A DNA stretch of 48,644 nt from Saprospiraceae bacterium. Its GTDB lineage: Bacteria > Bacteroidota > Bacteroidia > Chitinophagales > Saprospiraceae. Below are positions 1 to 10,390 of the stretch, piece by piece; within the stretch, counting starts at the first letter, position 1, and every line of letters begins with the position of its first letter. The notes beneath the pieces are model-generated. The model was not told the DNA's origin and made no database searches. It worked only from the letters and a program-made list of their open reading frames with translations. The stretch spans positions 1 to 48,644 of the forward strand of contig JADKEB010000007.1 in assembly GCA_016718205.1 (NCBI GenBank), written 5' to 3'. Position numbers and translations under genes: made by a program.

Positions 1-234
1 ATGTCGTGATCCACAGACCGCCACGTGCGGAATACATGAAGATATCATCGACACATTACTGCAACTGGAAGTACCAAAATAGTTTATATCAATTTGTAAC
101 CCTGCCTCTCAAGCCAGAAATTACTGGCATTGTTATCAAAAATACGATGTCTTGGCTATCAACCAAATAGATATGTTTCCGCATACCCATCATATAGAAA
201 GTGTAGCAAAACTTTCGCCAAAACAGATATATGA
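1..234 (+). CDS. rlmD: 23S rRNA (uracil-5-)-methyltransferase, RlmD/RumA-like, C-terminal fragment (frameshifted)
   Basis: Only the last part of an RNA m5U methyltransferase is present; the 5' end lies outside the window. Reading through two one-base indels (near 31 and 92) gives, in order, a PPRAG-like loop followed by HEDIIDTLLQLEVPK, then IVYI(S/N)CNPASQAR and finally DMFPHTHHIESVAKL. PPRAG, CNPA and DMFPHTHHVE are the family's conserved C-terminal motifs, which are SAM-dependent and modify U1939-type positions of 23S rRNA. The exact stop is uncertain. One frame stops at 232-234, just before an SD-like GAGG and the next ATG at 245; the uninterrupted frame runs on to 292. Family assignment is firm; which paralogue (RlmD, RlmC or TrmA) is inference. 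Confidence 0.75.
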
Positions 235-244
235 GGTCAGATCG

Positions 245-594
245 ATGATTTTTGGAGAGCTCGAAAAGAGTTACAACCATATAAAAAGATGATATTGTCG
301 CAGGCATCTGATGTCATCCTCAATGAAAATGTATCAAAATATCCGATTTTGTAGTACATCAGCGGGAAATTGAAATGGGAATTTCGCTGATTGAAGCTGG
401 TTCCAAACTCAAATGGTCTCAGTACTTCCACTCTTGAAGAGTTTGTAAGTAAAGAGATTATTTTATGGACAAAGCCAAGGAGTTTATTGAAACATATAAG
501 ATCAAACCCCATCTTTGTCTTTTTATACTCAGTGAGTTGGGTGCACAGTTTGTCTTTATGCCCCGGAATGACGAAAAAAAGCCGAAGGAACTAA
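245..594 (+). CDS. small conserved hypothetical protein (multiply frameshifted)
   Basis: I do not recognise the family. An ATG at 245 follows an SD-like GAGG at 233-236. Joining frames across indels near 288, 347, ~410 and ~460 yields a coherent soluble protein of about 115 residues: MIFGELEKSYNHIK, then MILSQASDVILNENVSKYP, then a VVHQREIEMGISLIEAG stretch, a STSTLEEFVSKEII segment and a C-terminal MDKAKEFIETYKIKPHLC with LGAQFVF. The amphipathic helix-rich composition and consistent codon use argue for a real gene. It probably stops at 592-594, inside the loop of a terminator hairpin. It may be co-transcribed with the rRNA methyltransferase gene. No function can be given. Confidence 0.45.
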
Positions 595-610
595 CTACTT
601 CGGCTTTTTT
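576..610 (+). terminator. Rho-independent terminator
   Basis: A perfect stem of GCCGAAG (581-587) and CTTCGGC (598-604) is preceded by an A-run and followed by six T. The A and T runs extend the pairing. It closes the rRNA methyltransferase/hypothetical unit on the plus strand. Plus-strand reading frames that continue past it (to 788) are therefore unlikely to be real. Confidence 0.8.
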
Positions 611-797
611 AAAGTATTCAAATTTTCATATTTGTGAAAAAGTTATGAAATTGGGGTGTATCCCATTTTTTCGTTCATTCGTAATAAAATTCTTTTTGGC
701 TACCTTCAGGGATGGGGTAAAACAAAAGGAATTTTTATTAAAGTGCAATTTTGGGATACACCCTGAAATTTTAAACATGCTTTATTGAAATATTGAA

Positions 798-3700
798 TTA
801 CTCGATTCTTAACATCTTGATTACTTTACTTACTTCATTATTCTTAATCTTACAATAGAATATGCCTGTTTGATTTCCGAGGTGCTTTGATCCTATTGTG
901 ATTGACTGATTTCCTGATGATAGATTTTCAACACCGCTATACACCGCACTACCTTTAGCATCGTAGATGGTGATTTGTGTCATGGATGGTTTTTTGAGCG
1001 ACATCTGAATCACTGTTTCCCCTCTGAACGGATTTGGTTGATTTTGATTGATAAATGCTTCGTCAGGCACTTTGGTTGTGAAAGAAAATCCTATTGACCT
1101 CTCTTCCAAACCCTTGGTGATAGCCAATGCCGGGGTAATATCACCGGAAAACTTCAATAGACTGCTTAGATCTGCATTTTTATTAGCTACAAATACCAGA
1201 TTAAAAAGCTCTTTCCTCGTATTATTGTCTGTGTCATTGGTGTGGTGATATGCAATGGTGATGAATTGTTTGCCATTTTTTTCCAGGATTCCTATATTTT
1301 CATCATTGACCCCGTAAGCTGCTGCTTCCACACCGGTATAAACCAATCCTGGTTTTACTTCCATGGTCCACTGTACACCCGAGAGTTGATCCATCATGTC
1401 ACTATATACTGGCACTACTACTATTTCTCCCGTTGATACTCTTACATCTTCTATATTGATCAGCCATTTGTCTCCTGTACGGTTGGTTGTTTGTTGTGTA
1501 AGTTTCTCACTTATACTGCCATTGACATCTCCGCTTTTTATTGCAATAAAATCAGATTTTTCATGTTTTGATCCAGATTATTATACTGCATTTTACTGGG
1601 GGAAAATATCCAAGGCTCTTTTGTATCCAGCAAATTTGTGTCCTGCATCTACAAACCTCCATGAGGTGTTGTATTTAAATTCGCTTTCTACCCCAAGTAC
1701 CACTTTGCGCAGCTCCACAAGATCAGCAGCGGTCACTGATTTAGAATTATTGATATCCGCTGCTATCAATTTGTATGGAGAATCCAGTGTTTTTAATCCT
1801 AAAATATGTCTCTGCATGATCACAAGGTCCAGAGTGGTTATGCCATCTAAATGACCTGTATTTTTTTCAGGTTTGATCTCATAATCATTGAGCTTTGCAA
1901 GATTACTAAAGGTGTATTTTCCAGATTGATCCGTCATCACTTCTCTTTCGGTCTCTCCTCCATCTATTTTAACTTTTGTATCAGAAACAAATTTACCATT
2001 TTCTGTGTAAATCGATCCTGAAATATCTAATAAAGCTGTAGGACCACATGTCTTATGGTTATCCTGTATATCTATTGTGGTGGCTGTTTGGGTTTGGTTT
2101 CCAGCAAGATCTGTGACCCAAATGTATACCGTTCTGGTACCAATGCTGTCACAGTTAAATATTCTGATTGTATCATTAACATTAGCTGAATATGAAAACT
2201 TCAACTGTTGTGCCGGAGTACAATTGTCGCTGCTAAAATTGTCAAAAAACTTCGCTTTTACAGAAACCATATTCATTACCGGCATCAGAGTGGTTGCAAG
2301 CCCTTTCATGACTACGGCATTTGGACCTTTACAATCTCTTACTTTTATTAAATAAGTAGTAGTAGCAGTATTTCCACATAAATCACGTACTTCCCAGATA
2401 AATTTATGATCACCTATAGGAAAGCTTCGCACAATACTTTCATCTTTACCTGAAAATTCAGGCGACCTCCATCATTAAATAAATCAAGTTTATAAGACCA
2501 AAGTAATTGGTTAATAGGTGTACAATTATCTGTAGCCTGAGTTCTTCTAAATCCCATTGGAGCAGATATACACTCATCATTAGATGTACACAGTGTAAAA
2601 TCAGGTAAATGGAAAGTGACTTGAGGTGCTACTGTATCCCGTATTACAATTGTCTGGTCAAAGGTCCATTTTCCTGGGCTGCTTGGAGTATTGGTCTTAT
2701 ACTGGCACCAGTCGATGACTGTCCATGTCCTGATGATGGCTTTACAATATGCTGGATTATTGAATGGCTGATCCACAAAAGTTGCCGCAGCCTGACTGCA
2801 TCTGTCATTTCTCAAGACAGGTGACTTGGTGACTGCTGTATCAGGTACTGCTCTCTGACAGTCATAATAATCCACTTGCGCCGTGGCCATATGATATCAT
2901 TTTCATCAAATTTGTGAAAATCTACAACATAAATAAATTGAGTATCAGTTTCTATATTGTTTGCACCATCCAGGATATAAAAATTCCGCTCTATTCTTCC
3001 GATATTACACATATTGAGTTCCCTAGTTTGAACTGATTCAAACTGTCGTATATCCGGACAATTTTCATTGAATACCCCATTTTGATAAATAGTTGGAGAG
3101 GATGGATTGGAAGGATCAGTAATCGTAATTGTTTTTCTGACCGAATCCTGATGTTCATATATCCCAAACTCACTTAAATTGTTGATATTATACATGTATT
3201 CACAACTGATGGTCACATCGGGTAGTTTGTGTACGATTGTAGGAGTAATATTATCTATTACCATAACGGTATCCATACATATTGTAGCGTTGCCGTGTAT
3301 ATCACTTACTTTTATGACTACAAGTATCGTATCGTTGACATCGTCGCAACAAAAATCCACCATAGGACCAAAATCATCATCTACATTTGAACCACATATT
3401 TTGCCCATCCTCCTCGCCTCATATGTCAATGTACCTCCACAGTTGTCTTTTGCACTTATGATAAAGGACTGTGCAGTAAGCGAAGCGGTGCTACCACTCA
3501 AAGATATGAATCGTTTAGGGATACAGACGATATCAGGCCCTAATTTATCTTTTGCAGTCACTGTGGTCTGGCAGGTGGCTGTCCTTCCTCCGGAGTCAGT
3601 TACTGTAAATGTAAAAGTATGTGTTTGATTATGTGATGATGTAATTACTGTACCTGGCACAGGATCTTGAGTAATGGTAGTATTTCCACAATTGTCATTT

Positions 3701-5188
3701 CTTCTTACTTTTTCTCTGAAGTCAGGGACAGTCATATAACAACTATCATTGAGTCCTACACTATCTACAGCCATACAAGAAATGGTAGGATTGATCATAT
3801 CCATCACTGTTATGGTAAATGAACAAGTACCAGAATTTCCTGCTGTATCTGTAGCTGTATGGGTAATCGTATGTAATCCCACCGGAAATGACGAGCCCGG
3901 AAGCCATCCCAGCCGTTCTTATTGGTGTGATAGGACTACAATTATCCATAACTGTGACATTATAATTGACTACAGCCTCGCTGTTGCTCCTGAAGTACTT
4001 GCTGTTATATTGGTAGGACAAGTGATAGTAGGTTTGATGGTATCTCTTACTATCATGGGCTGTACAAGTAGCCATGTTTCCACATGTATCTCTTACTGTA
4101 ATGGTGATGGGTATTCTTCCATTGTTGGTGTTTAAATGCGAACAATTGAAGTTTATTATATCGGGTTGTGTAGTAATGATCCTGACTATTCCTCCACAAT
4201 TATCTGTCGTACTGGATACCAATGTCCACAAATGAAAACCTGTTACCGTGCCCGTACTTCCTAAGTAAATTGTTGAATCTTTACAAACAAGGTTTGGTGG
4301 GATTGTATCACGGATGGAAATCACCTGATAGCAGGTATCTGCATTTCCGGAAGTATCATTTATAGCGTAATGTCTTCTTACCAGTTTCCTATTAGCACAA
4401 GTACTGTCTCTGGTTTCATCTTTTATCCATCTGAATGACGTGGAGTCAAGTCTCACATCATCAGTAGCACCGCCTCCTGCTGCTCTAAAAGCCATAAAAG
4501 TGGGTAGGGGAAGGAGTACTTTCCAACATACCGTTGTTGTACCTAACGGAAAATTTGCTATCGTGTCGCTGTTACCAGTATAATTATTAACAATATCTGA
4601 AATACTGAAACTGCAATTTTCAGTGACAGTTGGCGGTCCAAAATCTACCCTGACAGTCGGCATCCTTGAGCAATTAATCTTCCGTTTTGGTCTGTTCCTG
4701 CAGTTACATCTCCAGGACATGTCAAAATCGGAGGAGTAGTATCTCTGATCATAATCAAATGATTACAAACATTATTAGGTGTTTCACAATCATCTACCAC
4801 CCATCTGATAATAAATGTATCTACTGATCTAGGCCCTAAATCAATCGTTGAAGGGTAATTACCACCCATGTCTGGTGCTACCACAACCAGAGGTCCACCA
4901 TCAATTGTATATGCAAGTCGCGAAATCGGGCAACTTACAGGAGGAGGTGGTATACTTGCTGTTGGTCTATTTGCAATCACATTGACCGTACAATTACTTC
5001 CTACATAAAAAGTTTGTGTACTAGGACATGTAATGGCATCAGGTGAATGGAGGACGACGTTTTTGGGATGGTTCCCCTCATTTGAAAATAAAATACTGTT
5101 CAGTTGTAATATGTTTGCTGGGGAATCAGCAAAGAAGCTATACTCACAATACATGTCAGATGCTTCAGGAATACCGGTTTTGTTTCAT
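798..5188 (-). CDS. large secreted HYR-domain protein with dockerin-like region and T9SS sorting domain (frameshifted)
   Basis: This is one ~1,460-residue cell-surface or secreted protein split over six reading frames by indels. The start is ATG at 5188: MKQNRY, then after a shift LKHLTCIVSIASLLIP, a signal peptide. The body is a string of HYR-type/Ig-like modules marked by repeated 'IRDTTPPILTCP'-like strands (IRDTIPPNLVC, MDMINPTISC, KDKLGPDIVC, IRDTVAPQV), Cys pairs and DNCG/DNC loops. Residues encoded around 1,600-2,000 form a dockerin-like region (GHLDGITTLDLVIMQRHILG, then ADINNSKSVTAADLVELRK and, after a C-run shift, IAIKSGDVNGS). The C-terminus (NQPNPFRGETVI, then ITIYDAKGSAVYSG and VIKMLRIE) is a type A T9SS sorting signal for export and anchoring or release. 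Likely role: adhesion or matrix. Frames between 1416 and 1592, and near 2414-2432, 2812-2890, 3761-3882 and 4645-4720, need indel correction. Confidence 0.85.
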
Positions 5189-5472
5189 AATAAAATGGTT
5201 TATTCAATGAAAAAAGGTCACGTTTTGGGAAGGGACCTCGAATAAATCAAATCTTACTTTTATCATAAAACAAAGATTGTGCCAGTTTTATAAATTATGT
5301 ATTTTAATAATGTGATTTGAATTATTCTTTGAGATTACTTTACATTTTCAAATACTCAAGAGTTAAGTGCAATAAAACCACAGGAGTATTAAACTTTGTT
5401 ACTCGCTTAATGCTTTATATATCTGCTTTACTATTTGTGCAATTCTGATGCATCATACCAATTTTTACTTTT

Positions 5473-8294
5473 ATGATTACTGATCCCATTATCGCTATTG
5501 ACAACATAGACGACAAACATGTCCTCCGCAACTTCATACACATCAAAGGTGCGAGGTCCAATAATTTAAAAATATAGAACTCTTTATTCCAAAAATAAAT
5601 TAGTGGTCGTCACCGGTGTTTCCGGCTCAGGTAAATCTTCTCTTATCATTGATACGCTCTTATGCTGAAGGTCAAAGACGCTATGTAGAAAGTCTCTCAT
5701 CATATGCCCGACAGTTTCTCGACAGAATGAAAAAACCGGAAGTCAACTTCATCAAGGGAATCTGCCCAGCCATAGCGGTAGAACAAAAGGTCAGCACCTC
5801 CAATGCAAGATCAACAGTAGGATCTATGACGGAGGTGTATGATTATTTGAGATTGTTGTATGCACGTATAGGTAAAACCATTTCGCCGATCACCGGAGAT
5901 ATTGTCAAAAAACATGAAGTTAGTGAAGTGGTTAATTACATTTATACATTATCACCTGACTCAAAAGTCCAGTTACTCATTCCCCTTCAGTACCGCCATG
6001 AACGAACTGTGGGTCAGGAATTGAATTTGTTACTTCAGAAGGGATATAGCCGATTGTTAAAAAAAGGTGAAATAATTTCTATTGAAGATGTGCTGTCGGA
6101 TACGTCGATAGACTTATCAAAATCCGTAGTAAGTCATGATAAAAGTGATTTTAGAGTGTTGATAGATCGATTTGTAGTTGATGATAAGGAAGATAATAAA
6201 AAGCGTATTGCAGATTCTGTGCAGATTGCTTTTTCTGAATCAGAGGGTGAGTGTTTTATTTTTACACCCGATGCAGAAGAAAAATACTTCAACAACAGAT
6301 TTGAGCTTGATGGCATAAGTTTTCTTGAACCGACACACCAACTTTTCAACTTTAACAATCCGTATGGTGCATGTCCAAAATGTGAAGGTTATGGAAAAAT
6401 GCTGGGCATAGATCCTGACAAAGTTATTCCGGATGAAGACCTGTCTATATATCAGGAAGCCATTGCTTGCTGGAGAGGCGAAAAAGGAAAAATGTGGTGG
6501 AATCAATTGATCATGAATGCAGGTAAATTTGATTTTCCTGTACACAAAGCATATAAAGAACTCACAGACTCTCAAAAAGAGCTATTATGGAAAGGAAATG
6601 ATTATTTTGATGGAATAGATGCATTTTTTCAGGAACTCGAAGATGGAGCTTATAAAATTCAAAACCGTGTCATGCTGTCCAGATACAGAGGAAAAACAGT
6701 CTGTAATGTATGCAAGGGAGGTCGTTTGAGAAAGGAAGCCATCTATGTAAAAATAAATGATACTGATATTACGAAACTCATTCATATCCCTATAGATGAT
6801 CTTCTATCTTTTATTGAATCAGTAAAACTCAGTGACTATGATCAAAAGATAGCTGAAAGAATTCTCTGAAATCAAAAGCAGACTGAATACAATGGTACAA
6901 ATTGGGTTGGGATATCTTACCCTTGACAGGCTAAAGCAGCCACATTAAGTGGTGGTGAGACTCAACGTATCAACCTTACACGGACTTTAGGAAGTAACCT
7001 TACAAATTCTTTATATATACTTGATGAGCCAAGTGTAGGACTTCATCCAAAGGATACTGAAAAGTTAGTAGCTGTTCTTAAGAAATTAAGGGATCTTGGC
7101 AATACTGTTGTGGTAATAGAACACGAAGAAGCTGTAATACGGAATGCTGATTATATAGTTGATATAGGCCCCGAAGCCGGAATACATGGAGGTCATTTAG
7201 TCTATTCAGGCAATTATTCTGATTTCATCAAAGGGATCAAAGACAATCTTACATCGGACTATCTTACAGGTATTAGAAAGATATATGTACCGGATACAAA
7301 AAGAAAAGTACTGCAGAAACTAATCATTAAAGGTGCACGTCAACATAATCTCAAAACATTGATGTAACTATACCATTGCAGACTATGACAGTTGTAACAG
7401 GTGTATCAGGCTCCGGTAAAACAAGTTTGGTAAAACATATACTGTATCCGGCTTAAGTTACTTATAAATGATCCGGTTGCATATTCTCCAGGCAAACATG
7501 ATCAGATATCCGGTGATATACGCAATATCAAAATGGTAGAGATGGTAAGCCAAAGTCCTATCGGAAAATCATCCAGATCCAATCCTGTAACTTACGTCAA
7601 GGCTTATGATGACATCCGAAAACTGTATGCAGACCAGCAACTCTCCAAGATCAAAGGATTTGAACCAAAACATTTTTCTTTCAATATAGAAGGTGGAAGA
7701 TGTGAAACATGCAAAGGAGATGGATATCTTACAGTAGAGATGCAGTTTCTGGCAGATGTCACTTTGACTTGTGATGAGTGTGGTGGCAAAAGATTCAAAA
7801 GAGAAGTACTGGAAGTAACTTATCAGGATAAGAATATTTTGAATTGCTTGACATGACTATTGAAGAGTCATTGGAATTTTTTAAATCTAAAAAAATATTT
7901 TAGCAAGACTTCAACCATTGTATGATGTGGGACTGGGATATATTAAGTTAGGTCAATCCAGTAATACGCTGTCAGGAGGTGAGGCACAGAGGGTAAAACT
8001 GGCCAGTTTTCTTACAAAAGAGTATTTATCAAAAATATATTCTTTATTTTCGATGAACCAACCACAGGTCTTCACTTTCACGATATCAATAAACTCATGG
8101 ATGCCTTTAATTCATTAGTTGAGAATGGTCATACTGTACTTATAGTGGAGCACAATATGGAGGTCATCAGAGCTGCAGACTGGGTCATAGATTTGGGTCC
8201 TGGAGGAGGAAAAGGCGGAGGAAATCTGATTTTCGAAGGGAGACCTGAAGAACTTAAAAAAATAGAAGGATCATATACCGGTCAGTTTTTATAG
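5473..8294 (+). CDS. uvrA: excinuclease ABC subunit A (UvrA), multiply frameshifted
   Basis: UvrA is the damage-recognition ATPase of nucleotide excision repair; a dimer acts with UvrB. Reconstructed length is about 940 residues, the normal size. From the ATG at 5473 the order is: MITDPIIAIDNID, Walker A GVSGSGKSS, ARQFLDRMKKPEV, the UvrB-interaction/insertion region, zinc site CPKCEGYGK and CNVCKGG, the first ABC signature LSGGETQRI, LDEPSVGLHP, second Walker A GVSGSGKTS, zinc site CETCKGDGY with CDECGGKRF, second signature LSGGEAQRVKLA, DEPTTGLHFHDI and VEHNMEV with the GPGGGKGGG tail. At least eight indels break it (near 5570, 5649, 6866, 6930, 7362, 7453, 7844, 7900 and 8035), most in A or T runs. 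All motifs survive, so errors in the sequence are likelier than a real pseudogene. A second UvrA copy elsewhere cannot be excluded. Confidence 0.92.
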
Positions 8295-8519
8295 ATAAAT
8301 GACCCTTCCAAATTGCGTTTATTGCAAATATCTTATTGCAAAGTATATGCATTGTTTTCAATCAAATATTGCCTGTTTATTTTAAGGTGCCTTGTTAGGG
8401 CATTTTTACTAAAAATTAACTTGTTTGTAGAAAATGTTTTTGTCAATTTACGGATTTTGAGTAAAGACGAAGCAAAGCTTATTTTAAAGACATTTATCGT
8501 CTATCGTCGGTATAGTTAA

Positions 8520-8558
8520 TGTTTCACGTGGAACATTAGTAATATGTTCCACGAAACA
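8520..8558. promoter_or_regulatory. parS: parS-like centromere site plus partial inverted copy
   Basis: TGTTTCACGTGGAACA at 8520-8535 is identical to the reverse complement of the classical bacterial parS site TGTTCCACGTGAAACA bound by ParB/Spo0J. Nine bases later TGTTCCACGAAACA (8545-8558) is the same site in the other orientation lacking the central TG. The two also form a hairpin. The site is intergenic, downstream of uvrA. parS sites cluster near chromosomal origins, and a DnaA-box-rich gap lies about 3 kb to the right. The sequence match is direct; the segregation role is inference. Confidence 0.6.
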
Positions 8559-8565
8559 TCAACCA

Positions 8566-8752
8566 AGAGTATGTTTAAATTTATATTGTCTTAAAATCAA
8601 TGTAATATGAACCTGACTTCAAAATAATCGCCTTATTTAGTTCCCCTGCCCGTCTATATTATAGTTGGCAGGCAGGCTAAATGCGTTGATTATTTTATTG
8701 TCAGAACCATAATCTCTTGATTTACAACTAAGAAAAATTTTAAACATACTCT
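8566..8752. repeat. MITE-like ~187-bp imperfect palindrome
   Basis: The ends are inverted: AGAGTATGTTTAAA at 8566-8579 and TTTAAACATACTCT at 8739-8752. Pairing continues inward in patches (AAAATAATC with GATTATTTT, ATTTAG with CTAAAT, and CTGCC with GGCAG around 8650-8675), so the whole segment can fold into one long hairpin. No coding potential. It is consistent with a non-autonomous transposable element or a large cruciform beside the parS-like site. Confidence 0.55.
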
Positions 8753-8862
8753 AATATTCATTTGCACATACTCCATCTAAAAAAGCTGTGGAGGTCTCCA
8801 AACTTTTTTTTTAAATTACGGAATATTTATTATTCTAAATACGATGTTAATCCAAAAACATT

Positions 8863-8870
8863 TATATTTG
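8863..8870 (+). promoter_or_regulatory. Bacteroidota -7 box candidate
   Basis: TATATTTG matches the Bacteroidota -7 consensus TAnnTTTG. No good TTTG -33 element is visible at the usual spacing. The only thing downstream within 60 bases is a strong terminator hairpin (8891-8923), so any transcript would be a very short RNA. Confidence 0.3.
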
Positions 8871-8890
8871 CATCGATAAATAAGTTAGCA

Positions 8891-8923
8891 AAAAGGTAGG
8901 TGAGCAATCGCCTGCCTTTTTTT
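8891..8923. terminator. strong hairpin terminator (possibly bidirectional)
   Basis: AAAAGGTAGGTGA (8891-8903) pairs over 13 bp, with two G-U pairs, to TCGCCTGCCTTTT (8908-8920) around a GCAA loop and is followed by more T. The reverse strand also ends in a T-run. It lies 600 bases after uvrA with no recognisable gene immediately upstream. Confidence 0.65.
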
Positions 8924-9140
8924 ATTTATGTCCGCTTTGCTCCAAAAAATTATTACTACACCGTCTCTTCCAGAAAACTTACTAATTTCATTCTACTTCT
9001 GTTAGGAGCTTTCTTGTAGATCTTCATTTACCTTAAGAATTTTCCATTTTAATAATTGTACTTTGTCAACTTAGGAGCTATCAGGAAACTCTTCATATAG
9101 GTAATCAGGTTTTAAAAGTAAAATTTAAATTATTGCTTAA

Positions 9141-9285
9141 GGGTCGACCTTCGGGACGCTCCTCAGTCAAAAAAGGCCATTCGACCACTAAGCTGACGAA
9201 GGAGGACTGGTGAGCGATTCGGACATAACCGTGCCTGCATTGGATTGGGCCGGCAGGCCTGAGAGATATAAATATTATCTCTGAC
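9141..9285. other. GC-rich structured intergenic patch
   Basis: This ~140-base patch is clearly more GC-rich than its flanks. It contains three inverted repeats: CGCTCCTCAGTC (9157-9168) with GACTGGTGAGCG (9205-9216), 12 bp with one mismatch and one G-U; GCCTGC (9233-9238) with GCAGGC (9253-9258); and AGAGATA (9262-9268) with TATCTCT (9276-9282). It does not match tmRNA, RNase P or SRP RNA hallmarks that I know. It could be an unrecognised structured RNA or a repeat. The rest of 8924-9514 shows nothing I can name. Confidence 0.35.
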
Positions 9286-9514
9286 ACTACTTAATTAGTA
9301 CATAATGAAGGAAGAGGTAAATCTACCAAAGTAGAATTAATCACTAATGTTATGTTAAGCGTTGAATAACGGATAATTCATTAAAGGATGAAAATAGCTA
9401 AGACAAAAAAATTACGCTTGTAAAGTAAAATTACCACTTCAAACCTATTGTTAATAGTGTAACAATACTTCCGGTCACAAAGGAAAGCTGTGATTATAAA
9501 CACATACCTTTAAA

Positions 9515-10339
9515 CTAACAAACCTTTCTAATAAATGATAATTGCTTGTTTTCATTCACGATAAAAGTATCGCTCTCTACTCTCTTAAGAAAAGAACCTA
9601 ATGCAATGTTGAATGCATCCGGGCGTTCCATCATGGGAGCATGTCCACATTTATCTACTTTAACCAACTCAGAATTTGGGATTAATTCATTAAACTTTTC
9701 ACCCACCCAGACCGGAGTTACACCATCCTGAATACCCCAAACCAATAATGTAGGCACTTTGATACTATCTAACCTATCTTCCAGATTGTGTCTAACAGCA
9801 GATTTTGCAAGAGCTACAACACACATTGCTCTCTTCAAATCATTTACAGTTTCATAGACCTGATCAACTAGTTCTTTTGTGGCAATAGCAGGATCATAAA
9901 ACACACTCTCTGCCTTTTGTTTCATATATTCATAATTTCCTCTCTTAGGAAATGTGGTACCCATAGCACTTTCAAAAAGTCCGCTGCTACCAGTTAAAAT
10001 CATACTTCGCACTCTATTCGGATTCTTCAAAGTATATAGTTGAGCTATATGTCCACCCAAAGAATTACCAAGTAGATGCACTTCTTTATACCCCTTATAC
10101 TCAATAAATTCTTCTACATACTCCACCAATTTCATTACTGATAAACTTCTTAAAGAAATTTCAAAAATAGGTAGAATAGGTACTAAAATATTATGGCTAT
10201 CAGAAAAATGTTTAATTATGCCTTCAAAATTACTCAATGCACCCAATAGACCATGCAATAATATAACAGGAGTACCACCTTTATCACCAGATTCAGTATA
10301 ACGGAACATATCCGATTCAATAATGTTATGCGATGCCAT
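9515..10339 (-). CDS. alpha/beta hydrolase
   Basis: This is a 274-residue cytoplasmic hydrolase of the alpha/beta fold. The oxyanion-hole HG lies in VILLHGLLG (near residue 30). The nucleophile elbow is GNSLGG (Ser near 93), the acid is Asp in LLVWGIQDGVTP (near 200), and the catalytic His is in KCGHAPMMERP (near 233). The set is complete, so the enzyme should be active; the substrate (ester, lactone or thioester) cannot be read from sequence. The start is ATG with MASHNIIES; no signal peptide is visible. It lies ~50 bases downstream of the heme A synthase gene in the same direction and may share its transcript. The frame is intact. Confidence 0.85.
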   Translation of the reverse strand: MASHNIIESDMFRYTESGDKGGTPVILLHGLLGALSNFEGIIKHFSDSHNILVPILPIFEISLRSLSVMKLVEYVEEFIEYKGYKEVHLLGNSLGGHIAQLYTLKNPNRVRSMILTGSSGLFESAMGTTFPKRGNYEYMKQKAESVFYDPAIATKELVDQVYETVNDLKRAMCVVALAKSAVRHNLEDRLDSIKVPTLLVWGIQDGVTPVWVGEKFNELIPNSELVKVDKCGHAPMMERPDAFNIALGSFLKRVESDTFIVNENKQLSFIRKVC

Positions 10340-10390
10340 AATCTACAAAATAAAGCCCAATATAAGTTGTATTTCTATAATTTTTTAATC

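Noticed and set aside
595..788. Plus-strand reading frame continuing past 594 to 788
   Set aside because: It lies beyond a strong terminator hairpin and reads as unbiased AT-rich sequence; probably an artefact of a frameshift in the preceding gene.
1048..4135. Several plus-strand frames of 65-150 residues within 1-5 kb
   Set aside because: They are antisense shadows of the HYR gene: Val/Thr/Ser-rich mirror translation without start signals.
5473..8294. uvrA as several separate small genes
   Set aside because: All UvrA motifs occur once in the right order and total length equals the family norm; a single frameshifted gene explains it.
8313..8519. 68-residue plus-strand frame after uvrA
   Set aside because: Composition follows the AT-rich intergenic background; no start signal, no recognisable domain, ends at the parS-like site.
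9105..9287. 60-residue minus-strand frame across the GC-rich patch
   Set aside because: It spans all the stems of the structured patch and has no domain; more likely non-coding repeat or RNA.
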